Assembly: GCF_001610835.1 (NCBI RefSeq)
Contig: NZ_CP011270.1
Location: 1,818,501-1,882,500 of the forward strand
Length of the DNA: 64,000 nt
DNA from: Planctomyces sp. SH-PL14
Lineage (GTDB): Bacteria > Planctomycetota > Planctomycetia > Planctomycetales > Planctomycetaceae
Direction of reading: 5' to 3'
Shown here one piece after another: positions 36,602-45,450 of the stretch. How positions within the stretch are numbered: the first letter of the stretch is position 1; each line of letters begins with the position of its first letter. A program made the position numbers and the translations under genes. The notes below the pieces were generated by a model. It searched no databases. It was not told the origin of the DNA and saw only the letters and a list, made by a program, of their open reading frames with translations.

Positions 36602-37414
36602 ATGTCCGCACGCTTCAGACCCCTCGTATCCTTCACTCGAGTCGCCATCGCCGGCCTCGTCCTCGCGGGCTGCGACACCACCTGGTTCCGCCCGGCTCAC
36701 TTCAGCTTCCTCAACGGCGAATGGAAATGGGTCGGCCGCAACGCCGCAGTCGGCCGACACGAACATGCGATCGGCGCCGACCCGAAAACATTCGCCATCC
36801 TCGACGACCCCCGGTACGCCAAAGACGTCAAAACCGTCTTCTATCGCGGCGGAAAGATCGTCGACGCCGATCCGGCGTCGTTCGAGATCATGCCCGATGA
36901 AGTCGGAGTCTCCGGCCGGCTCTATACGCGGGACCGCTACCACGTCTTCCTCGACGGCAAGACCATCCCCGGCGCCGATCCCGCCACTTACCGCGTGATC
37001 CAGGCCCCCTTCGGCCGCGACGCCAGGAATGTCTACTGCGGCACGCTCACCGTCTACGGCGCCGATCCGGCCACATTCACCGTCCTCACGGAATCCACCA
37101 GCTGGAGCCACATGGGGGAGCCTGAGCACTTCCTCCGCCACAACGGCCCCGCCTTCGCCAAAGCCGACGTCTCCCAGGAGCGTCCCGCGATTCTGACAAC
37201 GTGCACGTGGTCCCGCGATTCGCGGAGCTACTTTTACAACGCCTCCCGCGTCGAGGACGCCGACTACGAGACGTTCCAACTGATCGACACCCGAGAGGCC
37301 CGGGATAAGAACGGCCGCTTCATCTGTCAGTACCGAAAAGAGGACTACCAGGAAAAGGTCCACGGAGCCTGGCCCTTGGAACAGGCCAGGCAAGCCCGAG
37401 CGGAGGCGCCGTAG
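36602..37414 (+). CDS. DKNYY-repeat lipoprotein
   Basis: A 270-residue predicted lipoprotein: a hydrophobic signal VAIAGLVLAGC ends in a lipobox at Cys24. The mature part has repeats of the DKNYY family, about 30 residues each: YAKDVKTVFYRGGKIVDADPASFEI, YTRDRYHVFLDGKTIPGADPATY and FGRDARNVYCGTLTVYGADPATF, then more diverged units. DKNYY proteins are widespread surface or periplasmic proteins of unknown function. The start ATG at 36602 fits the lipoprotein signal. It lies about 80 bases after R340 copy 4. Confidence 0.9.
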   Translation: MSARFRPLVSFTRVAIAGLVLAGCDTTWFRPAHFSFLNGEWKWVGRNAAVGRHEHAIGADPKTFAILDDPRYAKDVKTVFYRGGKIVDADPASFEIMPDEVGVSGRLYTRDRYHVFLDGKTIPGADPATYRVIQAPFGRDARNVYCGTLTVYGADPATFTVLTESTSWSHMGEPEHFLRHNGPAFAKADVSQERPAILTTCTWSRDSRSYFYNASRVEDADYETFQLIDTREARDKNGRFICQYRKEDYQEKVHGAWPLEQARQARAEAP

Positions 37415-37516
37415 AGCACAGTGCGGGCACCCCGCTTCGAGTGATCGGCCGGGCGCGATCCACCGAGCTGTTGCTCGCTGATTTCGCGTCGGAATGACTC
37501 TGCAGGCCGACCGAAG

Positions 37517-39481
37517 CTACATCCGGTCGATCGTCTGGATCCCCAGGAGTTCCAGACCGATCCGGATCACTCGCCCGGTCAGGTCGGTCAACCGCAGGCG
37601 GCTGGCGCGGATCGCCGGGTCTGGCTCCTTGGCGACTTCACAGGCGTCATAGAACGAGCTGAACGCCGAAGCGAGTCCGAATAGATACGACGTCAGAACG
37701 TTCGGCCGGTAGTCCTGGACGACCCCTTCGAGCGTTTCCGAGAGCCGCAGGATCGCCACTGCCAGCGCCCGTTCCGCCGGATGGCCGACGACGACCGGGG
37801 TCCCCTGGAGCGAGTCCGAAGCAACGCCCGCCTTCCGCAGAATCCCCCGCGTCCGGGCGAAGGCGTACTGCATGTAGGTCGCGGTGTCCCCCTCCTTGGC
37901 GAGCATCGTCTTGAGGTCGAAGGTGTAGTCGCTGTCCCGGCTGATCCGCAGGTCGGCGTACTTCACCCCGCCGATCCCCACGATCCCGGCAATCCGCCGC
38001 ATCTCGGCGTCGTCGAGGAGGTCATCGGCCCCCTTCTCCTTCTTGAACGCCTCGTTCGCCTCGACCACCCGCAGCGCCTCTTCGACCGCCTCATCGAGAA
38101 GACTCTCCAGGCCGACCGTGTCCCCCGAGCGGGTCTTGTACGGACGGCCGTCCTTGCCGAGGACCGTCCCGAAGTTCACGTGCTTGAGCCGGACCGGAGC
38201 CAGGCCCCACCGCCCGCAGGTCTTGAAGAGCATCTCGAAGTGCTCTCCCTGCCGGGTGTCGACGACGTACAGGATCTCCTCCGCCCCGAACTGATCGAGC
38301 CGGTACTTCACCGTCGCCAGGTCGGTCGTCGCGTAGGTGTAGGCCCCGTCCGCCTTCTGGACGATGAACGGCGCCCGGTGCCCCTCCAGGAACACGACCT
38401 GCGCGCCGTCGCTCTCGACGGCGAGCCCCTTCTGGCGCAAGCTGGCAACGGTCTCCGCCAGGAACGGGTTGTAGAAACTCTCACCAAGCGTCATGTCGAA
38501 CGAGATGCCGAGGCGGTCGTACATCCCCTGCAGCGCCGTCAGGCACTGCGGAATGAACTGCTGCCACAGCTGATTGTTCTCCGCGTCGCCGGCGTGGAGC
38601 TTCGCCGTCTCGTCCCGCGCGAGCCGGGCGATCTGCGGATGGGCGCTCGCGACCTTCAGCAGATCGGCATCGGCTTCGACGGCAGCAACCTTCCGCTTCG
38701 TCGACGCCAGCTCCTCCTGAGACCCCTTGAGGTCTTCCCGAAGCTTCTTGAGCGTCTTGCCGGTGTTCTTGTCCTTCGGGTCGAGCTTCGCTTCCTGCGT
38801 CTTCAGGTCCGCCGCCTGCTGCTCGGCCTGCCGCGCCAGGTTAGCGAGAGCACCCTTCGCCTCATGGAAATCGCCAAGCTGATTGACCAGCCGGTAGAGC
38901 CGCGCCAGCTCCGCGACGGGATCCCGCTCATACGCCGCCGGGTCCAGGAAGTGCTTGAACCCGTAAATGATCATCCCGAACTGCGTCCCCCAGTCCCCGA
39001 TATGGTTGTCCGACCGGACGTCGTGACCAAGGAACTTGAGGATGTGGTACAGCGCCGCCCCGATGACGCTGCTCCGCAGGTGCCCGACGTGCATCGGCTT
39101 GGCGACGTTCGGACCGGAGTAGTCGATCACGACCTTCCGTGGCGGGGAGGCGGACTCGACCCCGACACGGGCGTCGTCGGCAGCCCGGCTCACTTCGCCG
39201 GCCAGCCAGTCGTTCCGCAGCCGCAGGTTAATAAACCCCGGCCCCGCCACTTCCGGCGCGTCGCACAGGTCATCGATCTTCAGCCGGTCGACGACCGACT
39301 GCGCGACATCGCGCGGGGACTTCCCGAGCTGCTTCCCGAGCGACATGGCGAAGTTCGCCTGGTAGTCGCCGAACTTCGGATCCTGAGCGGACCGGATCAT
39401 CGGAAGACAGGCGGCCGGATCGGGAGCGATCCCCTCGAGGGCGGCGGCAAAGCGGGACTGAAGGAGGGCCAGGATGTTCAT
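37517..39481 (-). CDS. argS: Arginyl-tRNA synthetase
   Basis: A 654-residue class I synthetase that charges tRNA-Arg. The N-terminal additional domain is followed by the HIGH-equivalent PMHVGHLRS at about 129-137 and HIGDWGTQFGMIIYGF at 160-174. The catalytic domain continues through YATTDLATVKYRLDQF and RSGDTVGLESLLDEAVEEA, with the anticodon-binding end carrying YAFARTRGILRKA. A Lys/Glu/Ala-rich, coiled-coil-like insertion (about residues 205-285) enlarges the protein beyond the usual 550-580 residues. The ATG at 39481 (MNILALLQSRF) is the conserved start. Confidence 0.96.
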   Translation of the reverse strand: MNILALLQSRFAAALEGIAPDPAACLPMIRSAQDPKFGDYQANFAMSLGKQLGKSPRDVAQSVVDRLKIDDLCDAPEVAGPGFINLRLRNDWLAGEVSRAADDARVGVESASPPRKVVIDYSGPNVAKPMHVGHLRSSVIGAALYHILKFLGHDVRSDNHIGDWGTQFGMIIYGFKHFLDPAAYERDPVAELARLYRLVNQLGDFHEAKGALANLARQAEQQAADLKTQEAKLDPKDKNTGKTLKKLREDLKGSQEELASTKRKVAAVEADADLLKVASAHPQIARLARDETAKLHAGDAENNQLWQQFIPQCLTALQGMYDRLGISFDMTLGESFYNPFLAETVASLRQKGLAVESDGAQVVFLEGHRAPFIVQKADGAYTYATTDLATVKYRLDQFGAEEILYVVDTRQGEHFEMLFKTCGRWGLAPVRLKHVNFGTVLGKDGRPYKTRSGDTVGLESLLDEAVEEALRVVEANEAFKKEKGADDLLDDAEMRRIAGIVGIGGVKYADLRISRDSDYTFDLKTMLAKEGDTATYMQYAFARTRGILRKAGVASDSLQGTPVVVGHPAERALAVAILRLSETLEGVVQDYRPNVLTSYLFGLASAFSSFYDACEVAKEPDPAIRASRLRLTDLTGRVIRIGLELLGIQTIDRM

Positions 39482-39778
39482 GCGGCGGAGTGTAACGGCC
39501 GTTTTCCCAAGTCGCACCAGCGTCCGCCGGCCCCGGGAACGCCGGAACACCGATTCGGTCGGTGGGGCCCGATGTCGGGTTGAACAAAGGACATCCATCG
39601 GCGGGTGAAGGTTCTCTTCCGCTTCCTTCGATCCCTGAGCGCGGCCCCTTGACCCATCCAGCCTCACCAACTCGAATGCCATCCAACAGATCAACAACCG
39701 GTCATGCGATCGGACCGGTCGCGATGTCGCAGTCCGTCAGCCCCAGTTCGGTCCCCGCCGAACGCAGGAGAGAGTGTC

Positions 39779-41218
39779 ATGAGTTGGATGTGCCGAAGGA
39801 TGTTCCTGGTCGCGATCGCCGCCCTCTGGCTCCCCCTCCCGTCGGGAATCGCCCGCGGCGCCGAGGGAAAGACGTTCCGCGCGGGAGCCTTCGTCGCCAA
39901 CATCACTCCGGAAAAGTTCCCGATCTCGGTCAACGGGAACATGCGGGACGTCCAGGCGACCAAAGCTCATGATCCGCTCAGCGCCCGCTGCCTCGTCCTT
40001 GACGACGGCACAACGCAACTGGTGATCGTCGTCGTCGACAGCTGCATGATCCCCCGCGAGCTCTTCGACCGGGCCAAGACCGAGATCGAGAAGCGGATCG
40101 GCCTGCCGACGACGCGGATGATGATGTCCGCCACCCACACCCACGAGGCGGTCACCGTCGCCGGCGTCTTCCAGAGCGAGCCGGAGCCGGAGTACGTCGA
40201 ATTCCTGATCGGCAAGATCGCCGACGGCGTCGAGACCGCCTGGAAGCAGCGCGAGCCGGCGAAGGTGGGTTGGGCCGTCGGCTCCGACCCGTCGCAGGTC
40301 TTCAACCGCCGCTGGTACACCGCCGAGGGAGTCGCCAACAGCGACCCGTTCGGCCAGACGACCGACAAGGTGCGGATGAACCCGGGGTTCTCGAAGGAGA
40401 TCAAGACGAAGCCCTCCGGACCGGTCGATCCCGAGGTCTCGCTACTGTCCGTGCAGTCCAAGGAGGGCCGGCCGATTGCCCTGCTGGCGAACTACGCCCT
40501 GCACTACGTCGGCGGCGTGGAGCCGCTCTCGGCGGATTACTTCGGGGAGTTCGCCGTCCGGATCGCGCAACGGATCGACGCCATGAAGGTGGAGCCGCCG
40601 TTCGTGGGGATCATGTCGAACGGGACGAGCGGGAATATCAACAACGTGAACTACGGTCTGGAGTCGATCGTCCGCAAGCAGCCGTTCGAGCAGATCCAGC
40701 ACGTGGCGGCGAGTGTCGCCGATGCGGCTTATCAGGCGTATCAGAAGATCGAGTACAAGGACTGGATCGAGCTCAAGACGGCGGAAGAGGAGGTCGAGCT
40801 CGGTGTCCGGCTGCCGACGGCGGAGGACCTGGCGGCGGCCCGCAAGCGGCTGGAGGCGGCGGGGGCGGGGCCGTATTCGGCGCGGGAGGATATTTACGCC
40901 CGCGAGACGGTCCTGATGTCCGCGTATCCGAAGACAGTGAAGGCGCGGTTGCAGGCGTTCCGGATTGGCGAGCTGGGGATTGTCAGCAGCCCGTGCGAGA
41001 CGTTTGTGGAGACGGGTCTGGCGATCAAGAAGGAGAGTCCGCTCAAGCCGACGTTCTGTATTGAGTTGGCGAATGGATACAACGGCTATCTGCCGACGCC
41101 GGAGCATCATGAGTTGGGTGGCTATGAGACGTGGCGGGCGCGGTCGAGCTATCTGGACGCGGCAGCGGAGCCGAAGATTCGCTCAACGCTCCTCAAACTC
41201 CTCAACCAGGTAAAATAA
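39779..41218 (+). CDS. Exported neutral/alkaline ceramidase-like hydrolase
   Basis: A 479-residue protein with a signal peptide (FLVAIAALWLPLPSGIARGAE). The mature protein starts with FRAGAFVANITPEKFPISVNG, and shows the metal-binding segment MMMSATHTHEAVTVAG near residue 120, similar to the THTHSAPGG zinc region of neutral ceramidases. ALLANYALHYVGG and GIMSNGTSGNINNVNYG also fit this family. Many environmental bacteria encode such proteins without known sphingolipids, so the amide substrate is unknown. The ATG at 39779 precedes the signal peptide. R340 copy 5 starts at the base right after its stop codon. Confidence 0.85.
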   Translation: MSWMCRRMFLVAIAALWLPLPSGIARGAEGKTFRAGAFVANITPEKFPISVNGNMRDVQATKAHDPLSARCLVLDDGTTQLVIVVVDSCMIPRELFDRAKTEIEKRIGLPTTRMMMSATHTHEAVTVAGVFQSEPEPEYVEFLIGKIADGVETAWKQREPAKVGWAVGSDPSQVFNRRWYTAEGVANSDPFGQTTDKVRMNPGFSKEIKTKPSGPVDPEVSLLSVQSKEGRPIALLANYALHYVGGVEPLSADYFGEFAVRIAQRIDAMKVEPPFVGIMSNGTSGNINNVNYGLESIVRKQPFEQIQHVAASVADAAYQAYQKIEYKDWIELKTAEEEVELGVRLPTAEDLAAARKRLEAAGAGPYSAREDIYARETVLMSAYPKTVKARLQAFRIGELGIVSSPCETFVETGLAIKKESPLKPTFCIELANGYNGYLPTPEHHELGGYETWRARSSYLDAAAEPKIRSTLLKLLNQVK

Positions 41219-41557
41219 CCGGGTCCAGGGGGCACCCTGGTGGGGGATGCAAGGGGGCCTGTGTTGTTTCTTTGGCCCCTCTTGCCCGCCGGAGGCCTGG
41301 CCGTCGAGAGATGTCTGAAGGAGAGTGTGTCCAAGCGCGGAGACCGTCCCGGATGCCCCCTCACCAACCCGCGGAGATTGCAAAGCGAGCGGTGAGTCCT
41401 CAACGCCGGTTCCACAAAGCGGACATCCATTGTGTCCCACGGTTCCGCGACGAAAATGCCTCCGGCGGCAAGGGGGTAAGACCCCCTTGGCCCCAGCCTG
41501 CCGTGGCACATTGGGTTTGAGCTAGGGACGTCGTACCGGCGAGGACGCGGTTCGAGC
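41219..41557 (-). repeat. R340 interspersed element, copy 5 (reverse)
   Basis: About 339 bases in minus orientation, abutting the TAA of the ceramidase-like gene. The right-arm hairpin carries the long loop (GGGGGCCTGTGTTGTTTC... pairing with GGCCCC), and the left hairpin is the short form GGGGGTAAGACCCCC. The TCACCAACCCGCGGAGATTG core and GCCTCCGGCGGC arm are present. Confidence 0.93.
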
Positions 41558-41632
41558 CGCCGCTGTCGTGCGAAAGGACCGTGGCCTACAATTCCGCCCA
41601 TCGGCCCCGTTCCCCCGCCCCGACCGCCCTCC

Positions 41633-42994
41633 ATGTCGCTGAATCTCCTGACGATCGATACCCGCAGCGGAAACGCAGAACAGCTCTTCGCAGACCTGCG
41701 TCAAAAGCTGTCGCCCCAGGGGGACGTCGTCTCGGATGCGGGACGTGAACGGACGATCGCCCTCTTCGGCGCCCCCCTGACCCCGCAACAGGTCGTCGAA
41801 CGAATCTGCCGCGACGTCCGCGAACGCGGCGTCAGCGCCGTGCTCGAGTACACGGCCAAGCTCGACCGCAAGGAACTGACGGACGCAACGCTCCGTGTTC
41901 CAGCCGAAGAGTTTGAGAAGGCCCACCGCGCCGCCGATCCGCGGTTCCTCGAAACCGTCCGGCAGATCCGGGAGAACATCGCCGAGTTCCAGCGGGCCGT
42001 CGTTCCGGACGACATTCGAATTCTCCGTCAGAATGGCGCCGCCCGGGTCGAACTGCGTCAGCGGTGCCGCCCCCTCAAGCGGGTCGGCGTCTGCGTTCCG
42101 GGTGGAGCCGCGGCCTATCCCTCAACGCTCCTCATGACGGTCGTCCCGGCCCAGACCGCCGGCGTCAAGGAGATCGCGGTCGTCGCTCCGCCCACTCCGT
42201 TCGGCGCGTACAACACGGACCTCCTCGCCTGCTGCCATGAGCTGCGCGTGACCGAGGTCTACCGCATGGGGGGAGCCCAGGCGGTCGCGGCGATGGCCTA
42301 CGGCGTTGCCGGCGTGCCGCGGGTCGACAAGATCGTGGGGCCGGGGAACCTGTTCGTGGCCCTCGCCAAGCGGCACGTCTTCGGCGAGGTCGATATCGAC
42401 AGCATCGCCGGGCCGAGCGAAGTGATCGTTCTGGCGGACGAGACCGCCCGGCCGGAGTTCGTCGCCGCCGACCTGATCTCGCAGGCGGAACACAGCCCCG
42501 GCTCCGGCGTGCTGATCACCTGGCACCCCCCGCTGATCGACGCCGTCCGGGCCGAGCTCGAGAAGCAGCTCGCTCACCTGGCGCGGGGCGATCTCGCGCG
42601 GGTCTCGATGGAAGCCTACGGAGCCCTGATCCTGGCGCGGGACGAAGACGAAGCGGCCCGACTGACCGACCTGCTCGCCACGGAGCACCTCCACATCTCC
42701 ACCGCGGAGCCCGACCGGCTGCTGGACAAGATCCAGAACGCCGGGGCGATTTTCCTGGGGCACTACACGCCCGTCGCGATGGGCGATTACGTCGCCGGGC
42801 CGTCGCACGTCCTGCCGACCGGCGGGACGGCGCGGTTCGCCAACGGCCTGTGCGCGGCGGACTTCATCAAGCGGTCGAGCGTCATCCACTACAACCGGGA
42901 GGGCCTGGCCCGGGACGCCGACCTCGTCCGGCAGATGGCGGACAAGGAAGGCCTCACCGCCCACCGCGCCAGCGTCGACATCCGCCTCCAGTAA
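41633..42994 (+). CDS. hisD: Histidinol dehydrogenase
   Basis: A 453-residue zinc enzyme that oxidises L-histidinol to histidine in two steps. Family motifs include RLKRVGVCVPGGAAAYPSTLLM-type segment (RVGVCVPGGAAAYPSTLLM), YRMGGAQAVAAMAYG, VDKIVGPGNLFVALAKRHVFG, DSIAGPSEVIVLADE, ADLISQAEHSPGSGVLIT and EHLHISTAEPDRLLDKI. Length is normal. It stands alone; no other his gene is in the window. Confidence 0.96.
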   Translation: MSLNLLTIDTRSGNAEQLFADLRQKLSPQGDVVSDAGRERTIALFGAPLTPQQVVERICRDVRERGVSAVLEYTAKLDRKELTDATLRVPAEEFEKAHRAADPRFLETVRQIRENIAEFQRAVVPDDIRILRQNGAARVELRQRCRPLKRVGVCVPGGAAAYPSTLLMTVVPAQTAGVKEIAVVAPPTPFGAYNTDLLACCHELRVTEVYRMGGAQAVAAMAYGVAGVPRVDKIVGPGNLFVALAKRHVFGEVDIDSIAGPSEVIVLADETARPEFVAADLISQAEHSPGSGVLITWHPPLIDAVRAELEKQLAHLARGDLARVSMEAYGALILARDEDEAARLTDLLATEHLHISTAEPDRLLDKIQNAGAIFLGHYTPVAMGDYVAGPSHVLPTGGTARFANGLCAADFIKRSSVIHYNREGLARDADLVRQMADKEGLTAHRASVDIRLQ

Positions 42995-43028
42995 CCAACG
43001 GCCGGGCGCGAGTCCGAGGCGGGGGGAT

Positions 43029-43180
43029 TAAACACCAAGGCACTAAGGAGGCACCAAGGTCACGAAGTGTCCTTTGGGCCGTGAGACGCTTGGCCCCTGG
43101 AACGCGACCGCAAGCCAATGAGGTGTACCTGCATCAAAAGCCTTGGTGCTCTTTGTGCCTCCTTAGTGCCTTGGTGTTTA
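43029..43180. repeat. CACCAAGG-type foldback repeat, copy A2
   Basis: About 152 bases bounded by the inverted repeat TAAACACCAAGGCACTAAGG (from 43029) and CCTTAGTGCCTTGGTGTTTA (to 43180), perfect over more than 20 bp. It has the same length and end sequence as the element at 14578-14728. The inside differs but also carries CACCAAGG units and a CGCTTGG segment. There is no coding frame. It sits after hisD. Confidence 0.87.
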
Positions 43181-43312
43181 ACTCTTCCTCTCTTCCTCTC
43201 CTCCTCTCTTCCCGCGGCCACCCCGGCACGGCCCGGACGGCGTTACAACCGGCCCCGGAGGGGGCGAACTTCAATAATCGAGCCAACTTCGGCTTGTCGC
43301 GGAGATGAGACC

Positions 43313-43328
43313 CCTAGCGTGACCTAGG
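43313..43328. promoter_or_regulatory. CCTAG-N6-CTAGG palindrome upstream of the Tad-like genes
   Basis: CCTAG at 43313-43317 and CTAGG at 43324-43328 form a short inverted repeat about 45 bases before the first Tad-like gene. It could be an operator or a chance match; no clear promoter elements accompany it. Confidence 0.25.
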
Positions 43329-43370
43329 TTTGCGGGACGTTCCTCTTTGGCTCGAACCCGCACAACCCCT

Positions 43371-43787
43371 ATGACTGGCCTATCCCGCCACAGCCGCAAT
43401 GGTGAGCCGCGTCGCTCCGGCGTCGCGGCCGTCGAGCTGGCGCTCTGCAGCCCGCTCCTGTTCCTGCTTGTGATGGGGGCCGTCGAGACCGCGAACTACA
43501 TCCACCTCAAGCAGGCCCTCACGCTGAGCGCCTACGAGACCGCCGTCAGCGTGACCGCCATGGGAGGGACGGAGACGGACGCCATCAAGAACGGGGAAGC
43601 GATCCTCGACGCCCACCGCGTCAAGAAAGGGGACCTCGGCATCGAGCCGATCGTCACCAGCGCGACGAAGGCCGGCACGCGGATCGAAGTCACCGCGACA
43701 GCTCCTGTCGCGGACAACGCCATCTCACCGCCGTGGTTCTTTAACGGCGCCCAGATCCAGGTCACGTTCACGATGGTGAAGCTATGA
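43371..43787 (+). CDS. TadE-like pseudopilin-family protein 1
   Basis: A 138-residue protein with the TadE-like N-terminus: a basic stretch, GVAAVELALCSPLLFLLVMGAVETANYIHLKQALTLSAYETA. The Glu at VEL fits the pseudopilin TadE signature (G..A.VEFAL). The rest is a short extracytoplasmic beta-rich domain. TadE/TadF are minor pseudopilins of the tight-adherence pilus. It starts at the ATG (43371) and its stop overlaps the next gene by four bases (ATGA). Confidence 0.85.
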   Translation: MTGLSRHSRNGEPRRSGVAAVELALCSPLLFLLVMGAVETANYIHLKQALTLSAYETAVSVTAMGGTETDAIKNGEAILDAHRVKKGDLGIEPIVTSATKAGTRIEVTATAPVADNAISPPWFFNGAQIQVTFTMVKL

Positions 43788-44989
43788 AGGCTCATCGCAA
43801 GCCGCTGCGCGGCGAATCGCCCCGTCAGGGAGCGATGCTGGTCCTGATCGGGGCCATGCTGGTGGTCTTCCTGGCGATGATCGTGTTCGCCATCGATGTC
43901 TCCTACATGCAGCTGACGAGAAGCGAGCTGCGGGCGGCCTCCGATGCCGCCGCCAAGGCCGGGGCCGAAGCCCTCCGCCGGACGCAGAACGCCACGTCGG
44001 CCGTCAACGCGGCGATCACTTACGGCGCGTACAACACGATCGGCGGCAAGCCCCTCCGGCTGACCTCCGCCGATGTCGAACTCGGCCAGACCGTGCTCAA
44101 GCCCAGCGGAAACTGGGAGTTCGCCAAAGGGGTCCAGCCGTACCGCGCGGTGCGGGTCAAATCGTCGCTCACCGCGGGGAGCGCCAGCGGTCCGGTCCAC
44201 CTGTTCTTCGGGGGGCTGCTCGGACGCGAGACCTTCACGCCGCAGATGACCTCCGTCGCGTCCCAGTTCGACCAGGACATCATCCTGTGCCTCGACCGGT
44301 CGCACTCAATGACGTTCGACCTGTCGGGCAAGGACTGGGTCTACCCCAAGGGGATCCCGGCCTATCCGGACGGCATCAAGTATCCCCCTCATGCCACGCT
44401 CAGCCGCTGGGCCGCCCTCAGCACGGCGGTCGACAACTTCGAGAAGATCGTCGTCAACACGAACCTTCCCCCGCGGCTCGGGATGGTCACGTGGGCCTCG
44501 GATATCAACAAGAGTTCAACCGAATACTCGCTGACCGGAAAGACCTCTCCCGCGGTCACACGGGAACGGGAACTTTCCGAATCGCTCATTGATGGCATCC
44601 TCAAGATCCTGCTGAATTCGCTCGCCAGCCTGACGAAAGCCAAAAGCAAGAACGTCATGCTCGGCGCGACGAACATGTCGGCCGGCCTCTCCGAGGCGAT
44701 CAAGATGCTCGAAGCCGACAAGACGAAGCCGCTCGCCAAGAAGAGCGTCATCCTCATGACGGACGGTCTGTGGAACCAGGGGAGCGACCCGGTCCAGCTG
44801 GCCCGCGACGCGAAGGCCAAGGGGATCGTGATCCACACGATCACGTTCCTCCCGGGCGCCCAGCAGCCGGCGATGGTGGAGATCGCCACGATCACCGGCG
44901 GCCGCCATTACTACGCCACGAGCGCCGCCGAACTCGATGCCGCCTTCAAAGACCTGGCGTATTCGATGCCGGTGATGCTGACCGAGTAA
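43784..44989 (+). CDS. TadG-like vWA-domain membrane protein
   Basis: A 401-residue protein with a TadE/TadG-type N-terminus (RQGAMLVLIGAMLVVFLAMIVFAIDVSYMQLTRSELRAASDAAAKAG) and a C-terminal von Willebrand factor A domain from about residue 165. The MIDAS metal site is intact: CLDRSHSM gives Asp171-Ser173-Ser175, and VILMTDGLWNQGSD gives the later Thr/Asp. It would be anchored in the inner membrane with the vWA domain outside. It is translationally coupled to the upstream TadE-like gene, and the third Tad-like gene follows after 20 bases. Confidence 0.88.
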   Translation: MKAHRKPLRGESPRQGAMLVLIGAMLVVFLAMIVFAIDVSYMQLTRSELRAASDAAAKAGAEALRRTQNATSAVNAAITYGAYNTIGGKPLRLTSADVELGQTVLKPSGNWEFAKGVQPYRAVRVKSSLTAGSASGPVHLFFGGLLGRETFTPQMTSVASQFDQDIILCLDRSHSMTFDLSGKDWVYPKGIPAYPDGIKYPPHATLSRWAALSTAVDNFEKIVVNTNLPPRLGMVTWASDINKSSTEYSLTGKTSPAVTRERELSESLIDGILKILLNSLASLTKAKSKNVMLGATNMSAGLSEAIKMLEADKTKPLAKKSVILMTDGLWNQGSDPVQLARDAKAKGIVIHTITFLPGAQQPAMVEIATITGGRHYYATSAAELDAAFKDLAYSMPVMLTE

Positions 44990-45009
44990 GACCGCGACGA
45001 AAGCCCGAC

Positions 45010-45438
45010 ATGCACCGCCTTCTCCAGACAACTCCGGCTCGCGCTGCTCGCCCGTCCCGCCAGGGCGCGACGACGGTCGAGTTCGCCCTCACGGTCCCGA
45101 TCGCCTTTCTCCTGCTGATCGCGTCGGTCGAGTTCGCGCGGGTTAACATGATCCGCAACACGCTCGTGAACGCCGCCTATACGGGGGCACGCCGGGCGAT
45201 GGTCCCGGGCGCCACCGCCGAGGTGACGAAGACCGAAGCCAGGAAGGTGCTCAGTCTGACCGGGATCAAGGGGGGAACCGTCACGGTCGAGCCCAACGTC
45301 CTGACGAACACGACCTCACAGGTCACCGTGACGGTGACGGTCCCGCTGAACCAGAATTCCTGGGTCGCGCCGACCTTCATGAAGGAAAATCAGTACAGCC
45401 GGACCTGTACGCTCTCGCGCGAGATGGCCAAGCGATGA
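45010..45438 (+). CDS. TadE-like pseudopilin-family protein 2
   Basis: A 142-residue TadE-like protein. The N-terminal RQGATTVEFALTVPIAFLLLIASVEFARVNMIRNTLVNAAYTGARRA includes the canonical TVEFAL motif. The C-terminal part is a small Thr/Val-rich beta domain. It is the last of three Tad-like genes on the same strand; the secretion ATPase and prepilin peptidase genes are not adjacent. The ATG at 45010 is preferred by position 20 bases after the preceding stop. Confidence 0.88.
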   Translation: MHRLLQTTPARAARPSRQGATTVEFALTVPIAFLLLIASVEFARVNMIRNTLVNAAYTGARRAMVPGATAEVTKTEARKVLSLTGIKGGTVTVEPNVLTNTTSQVTVTVTVPLNQNSWVAPTFMKENQYSRTCTLSREMAKR

Positions 45439-45450
45439 GTCTCCTGCCGG

